This document shows, one piece after another, positions 37,201-50,203 of a stretch of DNA of 64,000 nt. Within the stretch, counting starts at the first letter, position 1. Each line of letters starts with the position of its first letter. A program made the position numbers and the translations under genes. This stretch comes from Prunella strophiata (Eukaryota > Chordata > Aves > Passeriformes > Prunellidae): assembly GCA_036583965.1 (NCBI GenBank), contig JAZBQD010000025.1, forward strand, positions 13,289,145 through 13,353,144. The letters are read 5' to 3'. Below the pieces are notes generated by a model, which was not told the origin of the DNA, ran no database searches, and saw nothing but the letters and a program-made list of their open reading frames with translations.

Positions 37201-40200
37201 ACACAAGGAACTGCTCACTTCTCAGTTATTTTAGGGCTTCACAGAAGTCATATTCAAGCTTCCAAAAGGGAATACAAATGTTCTCTTCCACCACAGACAT
37301 GGCTGTGCTCTCCAGGCTTTACACAACACTGACTAAGGGCTGGTTTTACACTTTAAGGCCAGGAATTTGCAAATCCTTCAACATAAAGAGCAGACATGAA
37401 TGATCTTCTCCGTGTAGGTGCTGCTCTTCTGGGGAGAATTGTGGCTGCAGCTCCAGCTGCAGCACTGCCATTAGCTTGGTGAGGTGTGAAGTTCATCACC
37501 TGAGATTGGAGTGGGATTCTGCATGAGGCAGCACAAAGCAATAGCAAAGTCTGTGAGAAGATAATTAAATTTAACTGTTGTGAGTAGGACGAGCAGAGAA
37601 TTTCTGTGTGATAGGAAAGGTCCACAGAGTGCAGAGCAGTCAGGGGGTGATGGAAGAGCCTGGTTTTGCTGAGAGGGCTCTGAAGTGGCATTACGTGGGC
37701 ACAGAACTCCGTCAGCGTTTGCACTTCTAGGGAATAATGCAATCCTGCCGAGTGTTTGCTTAAACCTTATACAAGCATCTTCAAAAGCTGGGTAAAGTGG
37801 TCCAGTTGTTATTATATTATATAAAGGTAGAAATAAAAAAAAAACACTGCCAGCCCAAAGCCCTCCTGATCTCCGGGTGCATCTGTGAATCACCCCAAAT
37901 GGTTTGGGTGTTTCCCCTATTATCACATTGCACCCTTGAGAGCTGCTTCTCTCTCCAGTACAGCCTGTTACAAATTAACCTCTGCTTAGTGGTGGCACTC
38001 TAATTTTCTACAGATGAAAAGTTTACTGACACTCAACTTTCTCATCCAATTTTCAGAGTGATGAAGAAGCAAAGGGCTGTTTCCCTTCCTATACAAACCA
38101 GCTGCATTTTCAGGGTGAAAAATTACTTGATTCCCCAAAGAGAAAAAAGTTAAAGATTGCAGGAGTGTTCAGAGGGAGAGTCTCTCCTTTGTACTCATCT
38201 CCTGTCAGAGGTAAATATCACTTGTGTACACAAAACACAAGTTCCTGAGAAGTGTCACTTTGACATTGTCTCAGCAGAAGTTTCCCAGAGCCTCAGTGAC
38301 TGTTCCTACAGAACCATGTGGAGCTTAGATCAGATATTAGGAAAAATTTTTATGGAAAGGGTTGTAAAGCATTTGAACAGGCTGCCCAGGGCAGTGGTGA
38401 AGTCACCATCCCTGGAAGTGTTCAAAACCCATGTGATGTGGCACTTGAGGACATGGTTTATCAGTGGTGGTGCTGTGTTGATACTTGGATTTGATGATCT
38501 TGATAGATGTTATGATTTTATGATTCCCCAGTACCCTGCATGATAGGCAAAGACCTTAACTGCTCTGATGATTTTTCCTGGAGAGTGTTGTTTGATTTAG
38601 AAGGGTGTTTCACCTGTATGGAGTAGGAGGTGTTGTACTGGCTGTAGAGGTTTTTGACGGGGACGTCGGAGCCGTTCAGGGTGCAGTCGCTGTAGGGATA
38701 ACCCATCCGCTCCAGCTCATCCTGGAAAGAAACCCAAAGCCCAGCCTGTGGTTATCACTGCTCCACACGTCCCTGTGCCCATTTCCCAGAGGCTCTGTGA
38801 TTCTGTGCTCCCCACTGGCTTTGCCAGAAATGAAAGAGTCAGCGGTGGCAGAGCTGAGGAGGCTGCAGCCCCGTCCCTGGGTGGATCCAGGCAGGCGAGG
38901 CTGTTCAGGGGCTGGCAAAGGAAGGCTGGCTGCTCCAGCCTTCTGACATGCTGGAGAAAGAGACAAGCATGACCTGAGCCCAGGATTCCAGCCTCAACAA
39001 AGCACTTTGCCAGGACAGTTACATAAAATCCTCCATAAAGCGCTCCAGCCCCTGACAGGTGTGTACCTTGTCTCCTTTGGTTTGAGCCAGTTCAGCCAAG
39101 ACTTAAAGCAAACTTGGTTTTGGTCCCATCAGATAACATTATTCTCAGACAATCTGCTCCCGAGGAATGCCACACATACCACCAGCACTCCAATGGAGGT
39201 TTCTGTCCCAGCCATGGCGTAGATGCCCTGGTCCTTGAGGAAGGGGAAGCTCTTCTGTTGGTGCAGCATGAGCCTGGCCCCAGCAGCAGAGGACAGGTAG
39301 GGAATGTAGTCCTGCTGGCTGATGTCCAGGATCAGCTTCAGCCCTGGGACACCAGACAAAACACTCACAACAGGAATTGTATTGGAAAGTGAGGCTTGGG
39401 GAAAGAAGGGAGTCTATTTTCTTCTCCCTGTTCCTTGGGAAGAGCCAGGGTCTGGCTGCCATGGCAGCCTGACCTGGGCAGGAACACTTATGGTGGTGAC
39501 TGCACAGAAGGGCAATAGCTGGGAACAGTCAGGTGTTGCCTCAGATATTTCAAATATCCAGAGGATGCCCTTCTGCCACATGTCTGTAGTCACTTTTTTC
39601 CTGTGTGGCACATTTTCCTTTTGGGGCTCATCCCCTTCTGGAAAGCCTCTGTTCCCTGCTGCAGTGCTCCAGTGACAGAGGAATCATAAGTCTGTCCTGA
39701 GTGACAGAAATGGGCACCAAGAGACAGAGCCCTCATGTCTGCCCCTTCAGCCCCCTCCTCCACTGCAGAGCTCTCCCTTACCAAACTCGGCCCCGGGGTT
39801 GGAAGAATTCAGAGCCTCTTCATCCATGCCCCAGTTAAAGATGTAGCAGTTACCATGGTCTGGGTGGTAGATTTGGGTGAAATTCCTGGAGGAATCATAC
39901 ACAGAAAACTGTGACTCTCAGGAGGACTAAAGGGGTGTGACACAAAGCAGAAGGTGGGCCCAGCTCAGCAGCTGTGCTGGGGTTCACCTCCCATTGCCCC
40001 ATCTGCTGAACACCTGTACAGGGACTAGAGCTGATAGCATTTCAATCCATCTGTTTTTGAAAAAAAGGCAAGGCAAGGTACAGGTGTCTGCTGGGACATG
40101 GCCCTGGGGACAGCGCTCAGTCAGATGGAGAGGAACATTTGTCACCCAGGGGAGAGGAACACTTGCTCAGTCTGAGCTGTGGTTACAGGTTTGGGCTGCA

Positions 40201-43200
40201 TTATAGCTCATGCTTTGATAACAGTTCTTGGCTGCCCTTGTTGCAGAAGGGGCAGGGCTCCCCACAGCCTGGGGTGCTGCTGCGTGCTCCCCTTCCTCAG
40301 CACTGCAGATAGGAACTTGGGATTCATAGGAAACAAAGTTGGCTGAAGTGCATTTCTCAGAGCCTTGTGCAAAAGGGAGGGGGGCTGTAATTGGGGCCAT
40401 GCTGCTGACTCAGCACCTGGTTATCACTGCATACCCTGGGTGCTGCTCATCTTAATATGCCATGAGCAAAACAGCCCATCCAAAACTCTAACCCAGCCAG
40501 AACTGTTCCAATAGAACACATTTCAGGGTCACATCCAGAAAACCTCTGGGAAGTGTTGTTAGAGCTGAGAATCAGCAGCAATCTCATCAGTGGCTGACAT
40601 ATACCTTAAAAAGAGAAAGGAACCCGCGTGCTGCTCATTCCTGCAGGGACGGAAAGGAGCAGGGAGCTTGTGGGCACCTACTTGTAGTTGCAGGGTTCAG
40701 CCCCATAGAGACAGGCCAGGATCATGTCCTCTGCCTGGTAGCCCATGTTGATCCTGTCGTGCAGTGGGACCTTGGAGAGGATGGAGGTGGACTGCAGGAT
40801 GTACCACTCGGTCACCGCCTGCGCCGCGCTGCTGAAGTTCCTGTACGTGCAGTTGTCAGAGCCCGGGTGGCTGCACTGGGGACACACAGCAGGCAGCCCT
40901 GAGCCCTGGGGGACAGCAGGGCCGTGCTGTGACCCCCTCCCCGTGTGCTCACTCAGATGCCAGCCCTGCCTGCAGCTCCAGGGACTGAGAGGTTCAGCCT
41001 GATGGAGCCACAGGCTGCTGTCACTCTGAGCTGGCTGTCACTCTGAGCTGGCTGTCATTACAGGGTCCTTCCCCAGGGACATTTTCCTGCTGGGCAGGTT
41101 ATACTATCATCCCCAGGATGACCCCACAAGTTAACAGAAAATGTCAATTTTGGACCAATTCTTTAAGGCTGGAGTTTCCCCAGCCTCTGAGGTCTGCCCA
41201 GGCAGGGTCCTTGGAGCCTCCATGGGAGCAGGGGTGAGGGGTTCCAGGACCACCTTGTGCCTCTGCTCTGCAGACTGCAGCAGGAAAGGGATGGGGCAGC
41301 AGCCACAGCCTCTCCCTGGCATTTTGGGTGCCTGGCCCAAGGAAGGGATGAAGGTGTCTGGGAGCCTGCAGGGATCACCCCTGCCCTGGCTCTGTCCTGG
41401 GCTCAGCCTGCAGCAGGGCTGGGTCTGGGCACAGGCAGTCCCCAGACCTGGCACAGCCAGACCAGAGCCCCAGAGCAGAGTGGCCATGGTTAGCTGGTGG
41501 GGAGGAGACACAGATCTCCCCACTGCACCCCTTGCTGAGGCACCCATGCCTCATCTCTGCCCGCTGCCACTGTGAGACCCCTCTCACCAGCTTCACTGCC
41601 AGCTTGTACTTCTTCTCTTCCAACGTGGTGTTGGCTGGGCCAGGTGCAGCAGTGGTTTGGTTCCCCTCAGTGGTTTCGTTGTCCATGGTTTCGTTGCCCC
41701 CAGAGAACTGGTGGCCCCCAGCAGAGTCACTGCTCACACTGGTTTCATTGTCCATGGCAGTTTCGTTGCCTGCAAGAGTCTGGTTGGTCTCAAAGATGTC
41801 CAGGATGATGGGATTGTCTTTGTCTTGCTCGTCGATGAGGACCAGGGGGATCTGGTTCCAGAGCTCCATGTCAAGTGGCAGGGACATGTTCTCACTGCTG
41901 TTGCCTGGCGTGGGCTGCAGGATCCTCTCCAGTGCTGCCTCGATGAGCCTGTCCAGCTCCTTCAGCAGGGGCTTCACCTCCGAGTACCTGTGGGACAGAG
42001 AGCTGGCACCAGCCACTGCCATGCTGTGGGCACACTCACCTGCCATGCTGTGGGGACAGGGGCAGCTCACCTGCCATGCTGTGGGGCAGCTCACCTGGGA
42101 CCTCAGAGTGCTCCTCAATTTACTGGAGGACAACGGGAGCTCCCGTGCAGAGCACACACTGCAGCAGCTGCAGCTGGGCAGAAGGGCAGTGGGAGGATAA
42201 ACAGGGAGTGCTGCAGGGCTGAACACACCAGTGCTGGGCCACATTGGTTCTAGTTCAGTAATTCACTACAGTTTACACAAAACATCTCTAGCAAATTGAG
42301 GAAAAACTACCCCTAAGCAATTCTTGTGTTGGCTGAGAGCGTCTTGCCTTGGGCTACGCTATTGCATGGATTTAAAACAACTATAAATTTAAAGCAACTC
42401 TAATGAAAATCAGTGACTCCTTTGAAATCACAATTTGGTTCTGTCTCTGTGGCTCCTGGCAGACAGGACTGTGGAACCAGCTCTCAGTGACTGGAGTATG
42501 AGCAATGAGAAGAATGCTCACAGTAAGGAAGGGGAAGGAAAGAAATTGTGGGGAGATGGAAAGACTGATTCTGGCTGGGAAAGATGAGCTGAATTTGGTT
42601 TTTTTATGAGCTGAGGAAAGGTAAAAACCTTCAGGGAGGTAAAAACCTTAATTAGATTGACTGATATGGTGCAGAAACTGTGTTAGGAAGAAACTCTTCC
42701 CCATGAGGGAGGGGAGCTGTGGCTGCCTCATCCCTGGAAGTGTCCCAGGTCAGGTTGGACAGGGCTTGGAGCATCTTGGGACAGTGGAAGGTGTCCCTGC
42801 CCAGGGCAGGGGGTGAAATGAGATGAACATGAAGGTCCCTTCCCAACCCAAACTGTTGTGGGATTCTATGAAGCCCAGGAGAACTTGCAGACAGATGAAC
42901 TCTCCTCTGGCCCTGAGCCATTCATCCTCATATTGTCCTTTATTTGTTTTTAGGGCCACCTGGTGACTCCGTTGATGCTCCTAACATGATGTGTCAGACA
43001 GGAACAGGCCCTCAGTACCTCACACTGGCAATGTTTCTGAGCGGTTAGGGCACACATGGGGAAATTGGGAGAAGAAAAACTTACTTGAAAGGGTTGGCGT
43101 TGCAGATGGTGACTGCAGGGAACTTCATGGTCTTAAAGCCAATGGAGAGAGATGAGGTGACGTTGTAGGAGAGGTAGGTGTTGATGAGGATCCCCCACTG

Positions 43201-43395
43201 CCAGAACACCAGGGATGCAAAGAGCAACGTTAGGAAGAACCAGATTAATTTCTTCTTGGGCCCCTCCTTGATGATGCGCTTGGGGCCGTGGGTGTTGGTG
43301 TTGTCGCAGTACCAGACCAGCAGCTCCTTGTAGGTGTAGCCAGGGCCCTTCTGCAGGCGATGCAGTGCCCGCACCAGGTACTTCTTCAGGTTCAT
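34239..43395 (-). CDS. SCNN1B: SCNN1B, epithelial sodium channel beta subunit (frame break in last exon)
   Basis: Beta subunit of the amiloride-sensitive ENaC channel in the apical membrane of salt-absorbing epithelia. Twelve coding exons in transcript order: 43403-43085 (ATG at 43395), 41987-41588, 40875-40682, 39885-39782, 39343-39180, 38721-38614, 36853-36736, 36210-36135, 35948-35891, 35446-35385, 35006-34931, 34599-34239. Visible marks: the gating His-Gly in [11 protein letters not shown]1 about residues 50-71, [13 protein letters not shown] after TM1, a Cys-rich extracellular domain ([39 protein letters not shown]), and TM2 with the GGS selectivity triplet in [12 protein letters not shown]. 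Exon sizes sum to 2032 bases, one more than a whole number of codons. Up to QRR the frame is intact; after an extra base around 34443-34429 the conserved tail ([13 protein letters not shown], the PY motif PPPNYDSL, stop at 34239-34241) is in another frame. Read literally, the frame instead runs about 129 unrelated residues to a stop at 34054. The second coding exon encodes an unusually Asn/Thr-rich loop. Confidence 0.93.
36853..36934. repeat. 39-bp duplication at the acceptor of an SCNN1B exon
   Basis: Two copies of a 39-base G-rich unit (starts at 36853 and 36892) lie directly upstream, on the minus strand, of coding exon 7. The copied unit carries the pyrimidine tract and AG of the splice acceptor, so a second acceptor-like site exists 39 bases earlier. 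Confidence 0.85.
38325..38525 (+). mobile_element. CR1 LINE 3' fragment
   Basis: The order AACAGGCTGCCCAGGGCAGT, CCATCCCTGGAAGTGTTC, a GATTTGATGATCTTGAT block and a TTATGATTTTATGATT end is that of CR1 3' regions. It lies in the SCNN1B intron between exons 38614 and 36853. Confidence 0.8.
41023..41065. repeat. two copies of a 21-bp repeat
   Basis: TGTCACTCTGAGCTGGC occurs twice in direct tandem, with a partial third copy, in an SCNN1B intron. Confidence 0.75.
42016..42096. repeat. short tandem repeat, about three imperfect copies
   Basis: Units built on CACCTGCCATGCTGTGGG repeat with variable spacing, in the SCNN1B intron just upstream (minus strand) of coding exon 2. Confidence 0.7.
42655..42885 (+). 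mobile_element. CR1 LINE 3' fragment
   Basis: The stretch contains TCATCCCTGGAAGTGTCCCA, GGTTGGACAGGGCTTGGAGC, GAAGGTGTCCCTGCCC and AAGGTCCCTTCCCAACCC, ending GGGATTCTATGA. This is the textbook 3' end of CR1. It lies in an SCNN1B intron. Confidence 0.88.
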
Positions 43396-46300
43396 GCTGC
43401 TGCCTGTGAGCAGGAGAAAAGACATCAAACCAGCTCCGAGGAGGAGCAGGGGCTGTGCCACAGCAGGTGCCTCTGTATGGGCAGCATAGCAGGAGTGGGA
43501 CGGTCACTGCGATGGCACAGCCATGCTTTGTAACCCAGGAACAACTCAATGCTCTGCAGGGTCGTGCCATGGCAGCAGCATGGCACCCAGCCTCCTGGCA
43601 GGACACAGGAGAGCTTTGGGATTGGCAGTTCCAAAGCTGGTGAATGCTTCTGTCACATTTTGGCTTCTTGCTGGCCCCACCAGAGCTGAGTGCCCGGGAC
43701 TGGGGATGTGGCCGTGCCCGGTGACTCCCGAGCGTGGCCAAGGCCCTGCAGGGTGGCAATGCCTGCCCAGGTGCTGCCCAGGGAGTGGGAATGCTGTGTG
43801 CACACTGATACAGCTGGAATGCTGTCCCAGCCTCAGCCAACACTAGATGGACCAAGCAGTACACGCAGGAGCTGGCTTGGGGAGAGCTCAGGCTCACAGC
43901 ATTCAGGGTTCAACCTCACATGAGACAATTTTTCTTTAAAGTAAGAAGTATTAGAGCACATCCAGCTTTCAGAGGGACAGAGGGAGAGGAGCTGGAAGCA
44001 GCAGCACCTTTCCCAGGACCAGGAATGCTGTCCAGGGCTGCTGCCTGCTGGAGGAGGGACACCAGATTGGTTTTTTCCACCAAATTCCTTTGTCTGTCAG
44101 ATATTATCAGTATGGCCCCCCCCACTCCCCCCTGCTCTGGTGAGGGATGCTGCATACTTGGCATTCATTTTGTGAGTAAATAGAACATTTTGTGCTGCTA
44201 TTTTAAGGTTAGAATCTGTGTTACTAAATCTTAACATCCCGAGGCAGGATTTCAAAAAGAACCTGAGGCAGCCACTCAGAACATTTGTCAGATTTAAGCT
44301 GCAGGAGAGCAGAGTTAAAGATTAATGCTGGGAATAGGCCCCATCCTGGGAGGAAGAGTGCTGGAATAATGCAGCAATAGTTCAAGAAGGAGCAGCACTC
44401 GGCAGGGCAGGAATGAGAGTGACACAGCATTACTTGCAGGTGAGCAAAGAAGGCAGCAAAGGTGTGCACGGGCCCTAGGGGAGTGAAAGGAGGTGGGTTC
44501 TTCATACTTTTCAAAAATAAATAAGGTGATACTGATTCCTTGATCTGCTGGCCAGATCTGCAAGTTCTCCTGAGCAGCACACAGAGAGTTTGATAACAGC
44601 ATAAACCCAACAGATTTTGAAGTCTCGCTCCATGCCACAAAGAGAGGTGATGGTTTTTACTGCATGCCTATTACCTGTGATGTTAGATGTAGGTGTGATC
44701 CTCTGTGGGAGAGGACTTTGGGAAGAACAAACCCCAGCTGCTTCCTCTAAGATCCAAGGGCAGGCTCTACTCCTATAGAAAAAGATTTTGTTCTCCAAGG
44801 AACTCGTGTCCTGGGACCTGGACCCCTGGACTCCCCACCTCACCATCTCATCCCTCATGACCTTGTGCCACTGAGGTTCCTCCTGCTGTTGCCTGGGGGT
44901 GGTTTGCTCATGGAGGGAGCAGACCTTGCACCAGAGCCTGCCTGGGTTTTGGGCAGATACCAGGAGAGAGGGAGCAGTGACCTCGGCCTCTGCCACCACT
45001 GGCTCCTGCCACAGGGAGACCCCACTTGTGTGCCAGTCTCTGTGGGTCACTCATCAACCTACCAGTGCTGGGAGAAATTATTCCTCTTCATGGGATAAAA
45101 GAAATGGCAAGAAGCACAAGCTGCATTTAAATATGCCTGGATGGCTTTTTTTGCTATGTATATTCTCATTTTAACAGTTTTCTTCTTACCTTTATTTCCA
45201 GTGATTCCAAACAGGCTTCTTCCTTGCTGACAGCTGGGAGCTGCCCCAGGTGAGCCCCAAGGCCCTGTTCTGGGGGCTCCTCCCTGGCACAGTGCTCAGA
45301 GCTCAGCCCAGAGCTGCTCGGGGCAGGGTTGGTGCCAAGTTTGGTGCCAGCCTGGAGTGGGTCCTGCTCTGCCCCATCAGTGGGCTACACCTGAGCAGAG
45401 AGGTGATAAATGAGGGGTGTGAGGACCCACTCTCCATCCGTGCACTGACAACTGTGTCCCCTTCCCACAGCCCCTCCGGAGGGAGGAAGAGGAGCAGGGA
45501 TGGAGCAGGAGCTGAGCAGGGCTGGAGGCACAGAGGGGTCACCCCCTCGACAGACAGGCAGCCCTGAACCCTTTGCAGGTGGCTCTGGGGAGCCAGCACT
45601 GCTTTACATCCCTGCTCTGCTCTGGGCTGTTCTGGTCGCAGCGGGGTCACCTGAGCTGGCTGTCTGGAGCTGGCCCCAGGGCCATGAGACCCCGTGTGTG
45701 ACCACAGGGTGCCATGGCTCCTCTCCTGGCAGCATCCCTGTGATGACCAAAGGCATCCTAAGAGAAACCTGCTCCTGGTTCCAGTGGGGTTTTCTGTGCT
45801 GTGGACGTGTCCTCCCTGTCTCCAGCAGCTGAGTCCAGCCCTGCCTCATCCCAGCATCACCCTGGGTGAAACTCCTCCACCTCACAGTGACATCAGACTC
45901 CCACATTACGAAATGATCCTGTTGACTCTGTTGAATCTCCTCTGGGGTTTTCCTAGGGCAATTGCCACTTGAAGGAAATAAAGTCATGAGCAAAACTTGG
46001 CCCACTCCTGGAAGCTCCAGGGTCAGATATGGGCAGCAAAACCACACTGACACTACCGGCGATGACACCGTGATTGCTCAGCACTTTCTCTCCTGGGACA
46101 CACCAGTCACTCCTCTCTGCTGACCAGCTGCTCATCTGCCATCTCCCCTGAACCCTGAGGGAAAAGCCTAGTTTTCCTAAATGAGACATCTACAGTCTCT
46201 AGTGGCATTTTTGCAAATTAGAGGAATTTCTTCTATTACCTCACAGGTTTACAGGTTGGCAGTTTGAAAAGTGGAGCAGCCACGTGTGGGTGAGCAATGA

Positions 46301-46599
46301 AGGCCTGTCTCAAGGTGGGGTCAGAGCTCCCAGCAGATGCTCTGTGCTGCTGCTGCTGTGCAGGGACAGTGGCCAGGGCACACAGTGCCAGCTCCAACGC
46401 CCAGGGCTCCAGCCCACGCAGGCGCCTGCAGGTCTCCAGCCCAAGGGGCAGGCGTGCAGCTCTCAGGAGTATTTACAGTCTGGGAGCTCAGATAGCACTG
46501 GCCTGACTCTGTGCCCTGTGCCAGGCACTCTGCTCCTGCTCCCCTGCCTAACCCTGAGCTCCCCTCTGCTCTGCAGCCAGCCTGGCACAGCTGGGGCTG

Positions 46600-46906
46600 C
46601 TCACCTGGAGAGGAGAAGGCTCCAGGGAGAGCTCAGAGCCCCTGGCAGGGCCTGAAGGGGCTCCAGGAGAGCTGCAGAAGGACTGGGGACAAGGGGGAAT
46701 GGCTTCCCACTACCAGAGGGCAGGGATAGATGGGATATTGGAAAGAAATCCTTCCCTGGGAGGGTGGGGAGGCCCTGGCACAGGGTGCCCAGGGCTTGGA
46801 GCAGCCTGAGGTGGTGGAAGGTGTCCCTGCCCACGGCAGGGGGTGAAATGAGGTGGACTTGAAGGTCCCTTCCAACTCAAACCAATCCATGATCCTGTGG
46901 CTCCCG
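46600..46906 (+). mobile_element. CR1 LINE 3' fragment
   Basis: About 300 bases of CR1 3' sequence: GGGATATTGGAAAGAAATCC, TTCCCTGGGAGGGTGGGGAG, CCCAGGGCTTGGAGCAGCCT and AAGGTCCCTTCCAACTCAAA. The terminal octamer repeat has decayed. It lies in the long first intron of SCNN1B. Confidence 0.88.
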
Positions 46907-47369
46907 TGATGTCCCTCTTTCTCTCGTGGGACAATCACAAGCCGTGCTCCTCATGTGCCAGGAAGGTCACATTGCTGAGTTCACTTTGCTGCTTGGGCAA
47001 GCAGCAATGGGAATCCTGGACAGTGAGAGGAGCAAACCCCCAACAGCAGCAGCTCCATCCCCTGGGATGCTGCGAGCACACTGCCTCACTGGGAGCACCA
47101 TCCTGGGGGAGATGACACATTTCCAACACCAAACCAAACACTGAACTACTCCACGAAGATGCGGTTTGCTCCCGTTCTCTTTTATCAGGGAGATTAAAGG
47201 AAACCCCTGTGCAAATAAAGGTTAAATCCGAATTACCGCCCCTTGCCGCACGCCGGGTACACCCCAAATCCCTGCCCAGCACGAAAACCTGCCCCGCTGC
47301 TGCAAAACCAGGCGGAGATCGGGTGACCTCAGGTGTGTACAGTGTAAAAGACACCACGACCAGTCCCGT

Positions 47370-47720
47370 CGAGCCGGTCCCTTCGGCCCGAGACGCTGCC
47401 CAGGGATGCCCGAGGGCGCTGAGAGATGGGCAGCATCCCTGGGCAGCGTCTGGGCCCGCAGGGAGCGGCCAGCACCGACCCCGCTCGCCCGTCCCGGCCC
47501 CCCGGTGCCCGTACCTGCCGCCGCGCGGCTCCGGCAGCGCTCCGCCGACACCGGCACCGGCCCCGGCCCCGGCCCGGCCCCGGCACCGCCTGCCCGGCCC
47601 GCCCCGGCCCGCCCCGGCCTCACGGCTGGGCCCGCCCTCCTGCCGCCGCTCCCAGCCCCGGCCCGCTTCCTTGGAATATTACTGTGGTTTCCTCCTGGCA
47701 TTCCCAAGGAATGGCACCGC
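47370..47720 (-). promoter_or_regulatory. SCNN1B: SCNN1B CpG-rich promoter and probable non-coding exon 1
   Basis: The densest CpG stretch on the right side of the window. On the minus strand a good splice donor (CGGCAG then GTAC) ends a possible exon at 47515. Vertebrate SCNN1B genes have a non-coding first exon far upstream of the start codon, and the first coding exon here has an intron acceptor eight bases before the ATG. Exon 1 is therefore inferred to run from somewhere in 47550-47720 to 47515, leaving a 4.1-kb first intron. Confidence 0.5.
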
Positions 47721-47799
47721 ATTCTGCTGCTCCTGCTCCCGAAAAGTCAAGGTCGCCTAACGCAGCTTGGGATCAGTGGCACCAACCTCCCAGAGCCAC

Positions 47800-48090
47800 A
47801 GAATTCCTTGGTTAGGGAGGGACCTTAGAAACAGAATCCTCACATGGCTTGGGTTGGAAGGGACCTTAAAGCTCACCCAGTGCCACCCCTGTCCTGGGCA
47901 GGGACACCTTCCACTGCTCCCAGCCCCAGTGTCCAGCCTGGCCTTGGGCACTGCCAGGGATCCAGGGGCAGCCACAGCTGCTCTGGGCACCCTGTGCCAG
48001 GCCTGCCCACCCTCCCAGAGAAGGATTTATTTCCAATATCCCATCTGGCTCTGCCCTCTGGCAGTGGGAAGCCATTCCTCCTTGTCACCT
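47800..48090 (-). mobile_element. CR1 LINE 3' fragment, inverted
   Basis: The + strand reads TTGGGTTGGAAGGGACCTTA, TGTCCTGGGCAGGGACACC and GGATTTATTTCCAATATCC, the reverse complement of the CR1 3' region. A second, partial inverted end (GGTTAGGGAGGGACCTTAGA) precedes it and may be a separate older insertion. Confidence 0.85.
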
Positions 48091-48237
48091 CAGCTGCTTT
48101 ACCTTCCCTGGTGCCAAGCTTTTGACATGGGTGAAATGCAGGTGAGGTGCATTAGTGTTTTGAAACAGTTTTTTAAGCTGTTTTAGAAAGATCGTAGAAT
48201 CTTTTTTCTATTTTAAAATAAAAATAAAATCTTATCA

Positions 48238-48415
48238 CCTTGGCATGGGCTGCCTAGGACAGTAGTGGAATCACCAGCCCTGGAGGGATATAAAATCCAT
48301 GTGGATGTGGCTCTTGGGGACAAGGGTTGATGGTGGCCTTAGCAGTGCTGGGGAAATGGTTGGACTGGATGATCTTGGAGAGCTTTTCCAACCTGAATGA
48401 TTCTTTGGTTCTATG
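48238..48415 (+). mobile_element. CR1 LINE 3' fragment, different subfamily
   Basis: It carries ATGGGCTGCCTAGGACAGTA, GGTTGGACTGGATGATCTTG and TTTTCCAACCTGAATGATTC, then TTCTATG. It differs from the neighbouring inverted copy and probably belongs to another CR1 subfamily. Confidence 0.8.
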
Positions 48416-48419
48416 TTAA

Positions 48420-50074
48420 TTTATTGTTTTTCTGTAAAAAGCCTCCCTTCACAGCTGTTTGCTCCCCTGCCTGCTGCTAGGCACACTCCTGGCAGGAGTT
48501 TGAACACCCAGAGCCTGTCAAGTGTGGACTAGACAAGATATTGATTTTCAAATAGAAGGGGCAGAGCTCTGCCTCAGTGCCACCAATGGACTGATCTGGA
48601 CCTTGACGATCTCTTTCCAGGAGAAATTACCACTGTTTCTATAAAATGACAGAATGAACTAAACATGGAAGGAGCTTTTCTGTTTGCTTCAGGGCTGGGA
48701 GGCAGCAGCTCAGAGGGGCCGGGGCCCTCCCAGCCCAGCTGTCTGTCAGTGATTTTCACGGTGATTAGCATGTGCTTTGTGATTTCATGACTTAATCCCA
48801 ATATTATGTGTCTTGCACGCTGACTCCTGTTGATCCCATAATTAATCCCTCAGGGGGGCTGGAGAGACATGCCCCCCCATGTTCTGTATTCTCCTAGCCC
48901 AGGGCCAGCCCCGTGTGTGCCCTGGGCTGGGATCCTCTCAGCCCAGCACCGCTGTGCAAACACATTTGGGGGTAAAATCTTGAGCATCTCGAGCAAAGTG
49001 GGAGACGTCAGCTCCTGACAACAGAACAGTGAACATGTACAAACCTCCCTGGAACCATAAATCACTGCTGAGGGCAGAGCATTGTACAAGGGAGTGATTG
49101 CCTCTTGCTAGGAGAGGTAATGGCAGATTCTTGTTCAATCAGGACTTGGTCAGACTTTCCCAAGTGTCCCCGTGTTCTGTTATTTGGGAACAAAAGGGAT
49201 TTTTATTTTTAACTGGCACAAGTGTACCTCATGCCATTATGTCAGGAGTGGAAGGCAGGATTGTGTTTGAGAAGTATCTCCAAGGGCAGCTGGAATGAAC
49301 AGGTTGGATGGACCAGGACCTGCCGGGTTCCTCTGTCCTGTCACAGTAATTGCCCTGCTATGGCTCTGCTTTCCCAGAGAACAATGTCTGTTACCAGCTC
49401 TGGCAGCTCTAGCACTGGAAATAGAGCGGCTGGCAGGGTTTGGAACATCAGCTGTGCAGCCAGCAAAGCCAAGTGACCTTGAGCTGGATTGACTTTCCAT
49501 CATCTCTCAATTGTTTATGAGGAAGTTTATTTCATAAGCAAAAACCTCCTGCTGAAAATACAGCTGAAATGCCACAGGAAGCTCCCCTGCATCCCAGGCA
49601 TTGTTTTCCCAGTGGTGTGTTGAGCTGGCATGATGCACTGCTGACAGCAGCTAAATACAGCTGGGACACCAGATCCACGGGGAAAATCAGCCCTGAAAGT
49701 GACTCCATCTGCCCGATCCACCACGTTTCAAAAATATCCACTGCTCCTAAATTCGTCTGATGGAAGGAAAACGTTTTGATGGTGGCTTGTGGCTGGTACA
49801 AAGGCAGCTGGAATTTTGCTAGATGTTGTTAGGTCTGGATGTACAGATGAAGAAGAGCAGAGGTGCTTGCTCCTGTCAGTTCCTATCAGCCCCCATAGTC
49901 CCTGTCACTGTCACCCACTCAACGCTGGTGTGGGCATTATGGCCCCACACAGGGAGGCTGCTCCTGCTCCTGCTCCTGCTCCTGCCCCTGCTCCTTCTCC
50001 TGCCCCTTTCCCTGTCCCTGTACTGCCATGTCCCTGTCCCTGCCCCTGCTCCTTCTCCTTCTCCTTCTCCTTCT

Positions 50075-50133
<59 letters not shown>

Positions 50134-50170
50134 TCCTTCTCCTGCCCCTTTCCCTGTCCCTGTACTGCCA

Positions 50171-50203
<33 letters not shown>

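Noticed and set aside
38157..38543. 128-codon open frame on the + strand
   Set aside because: It is mostly translation of a CR1 3' fragment in an SCNN1B intron.
47209..47828. Overlapping open frames of 129-183 codons near 47.5 kb
   Set aside because: They coincide with the CpG-rich SCNN1B promoter, where stop codons are rare. No protein family is recognisable.
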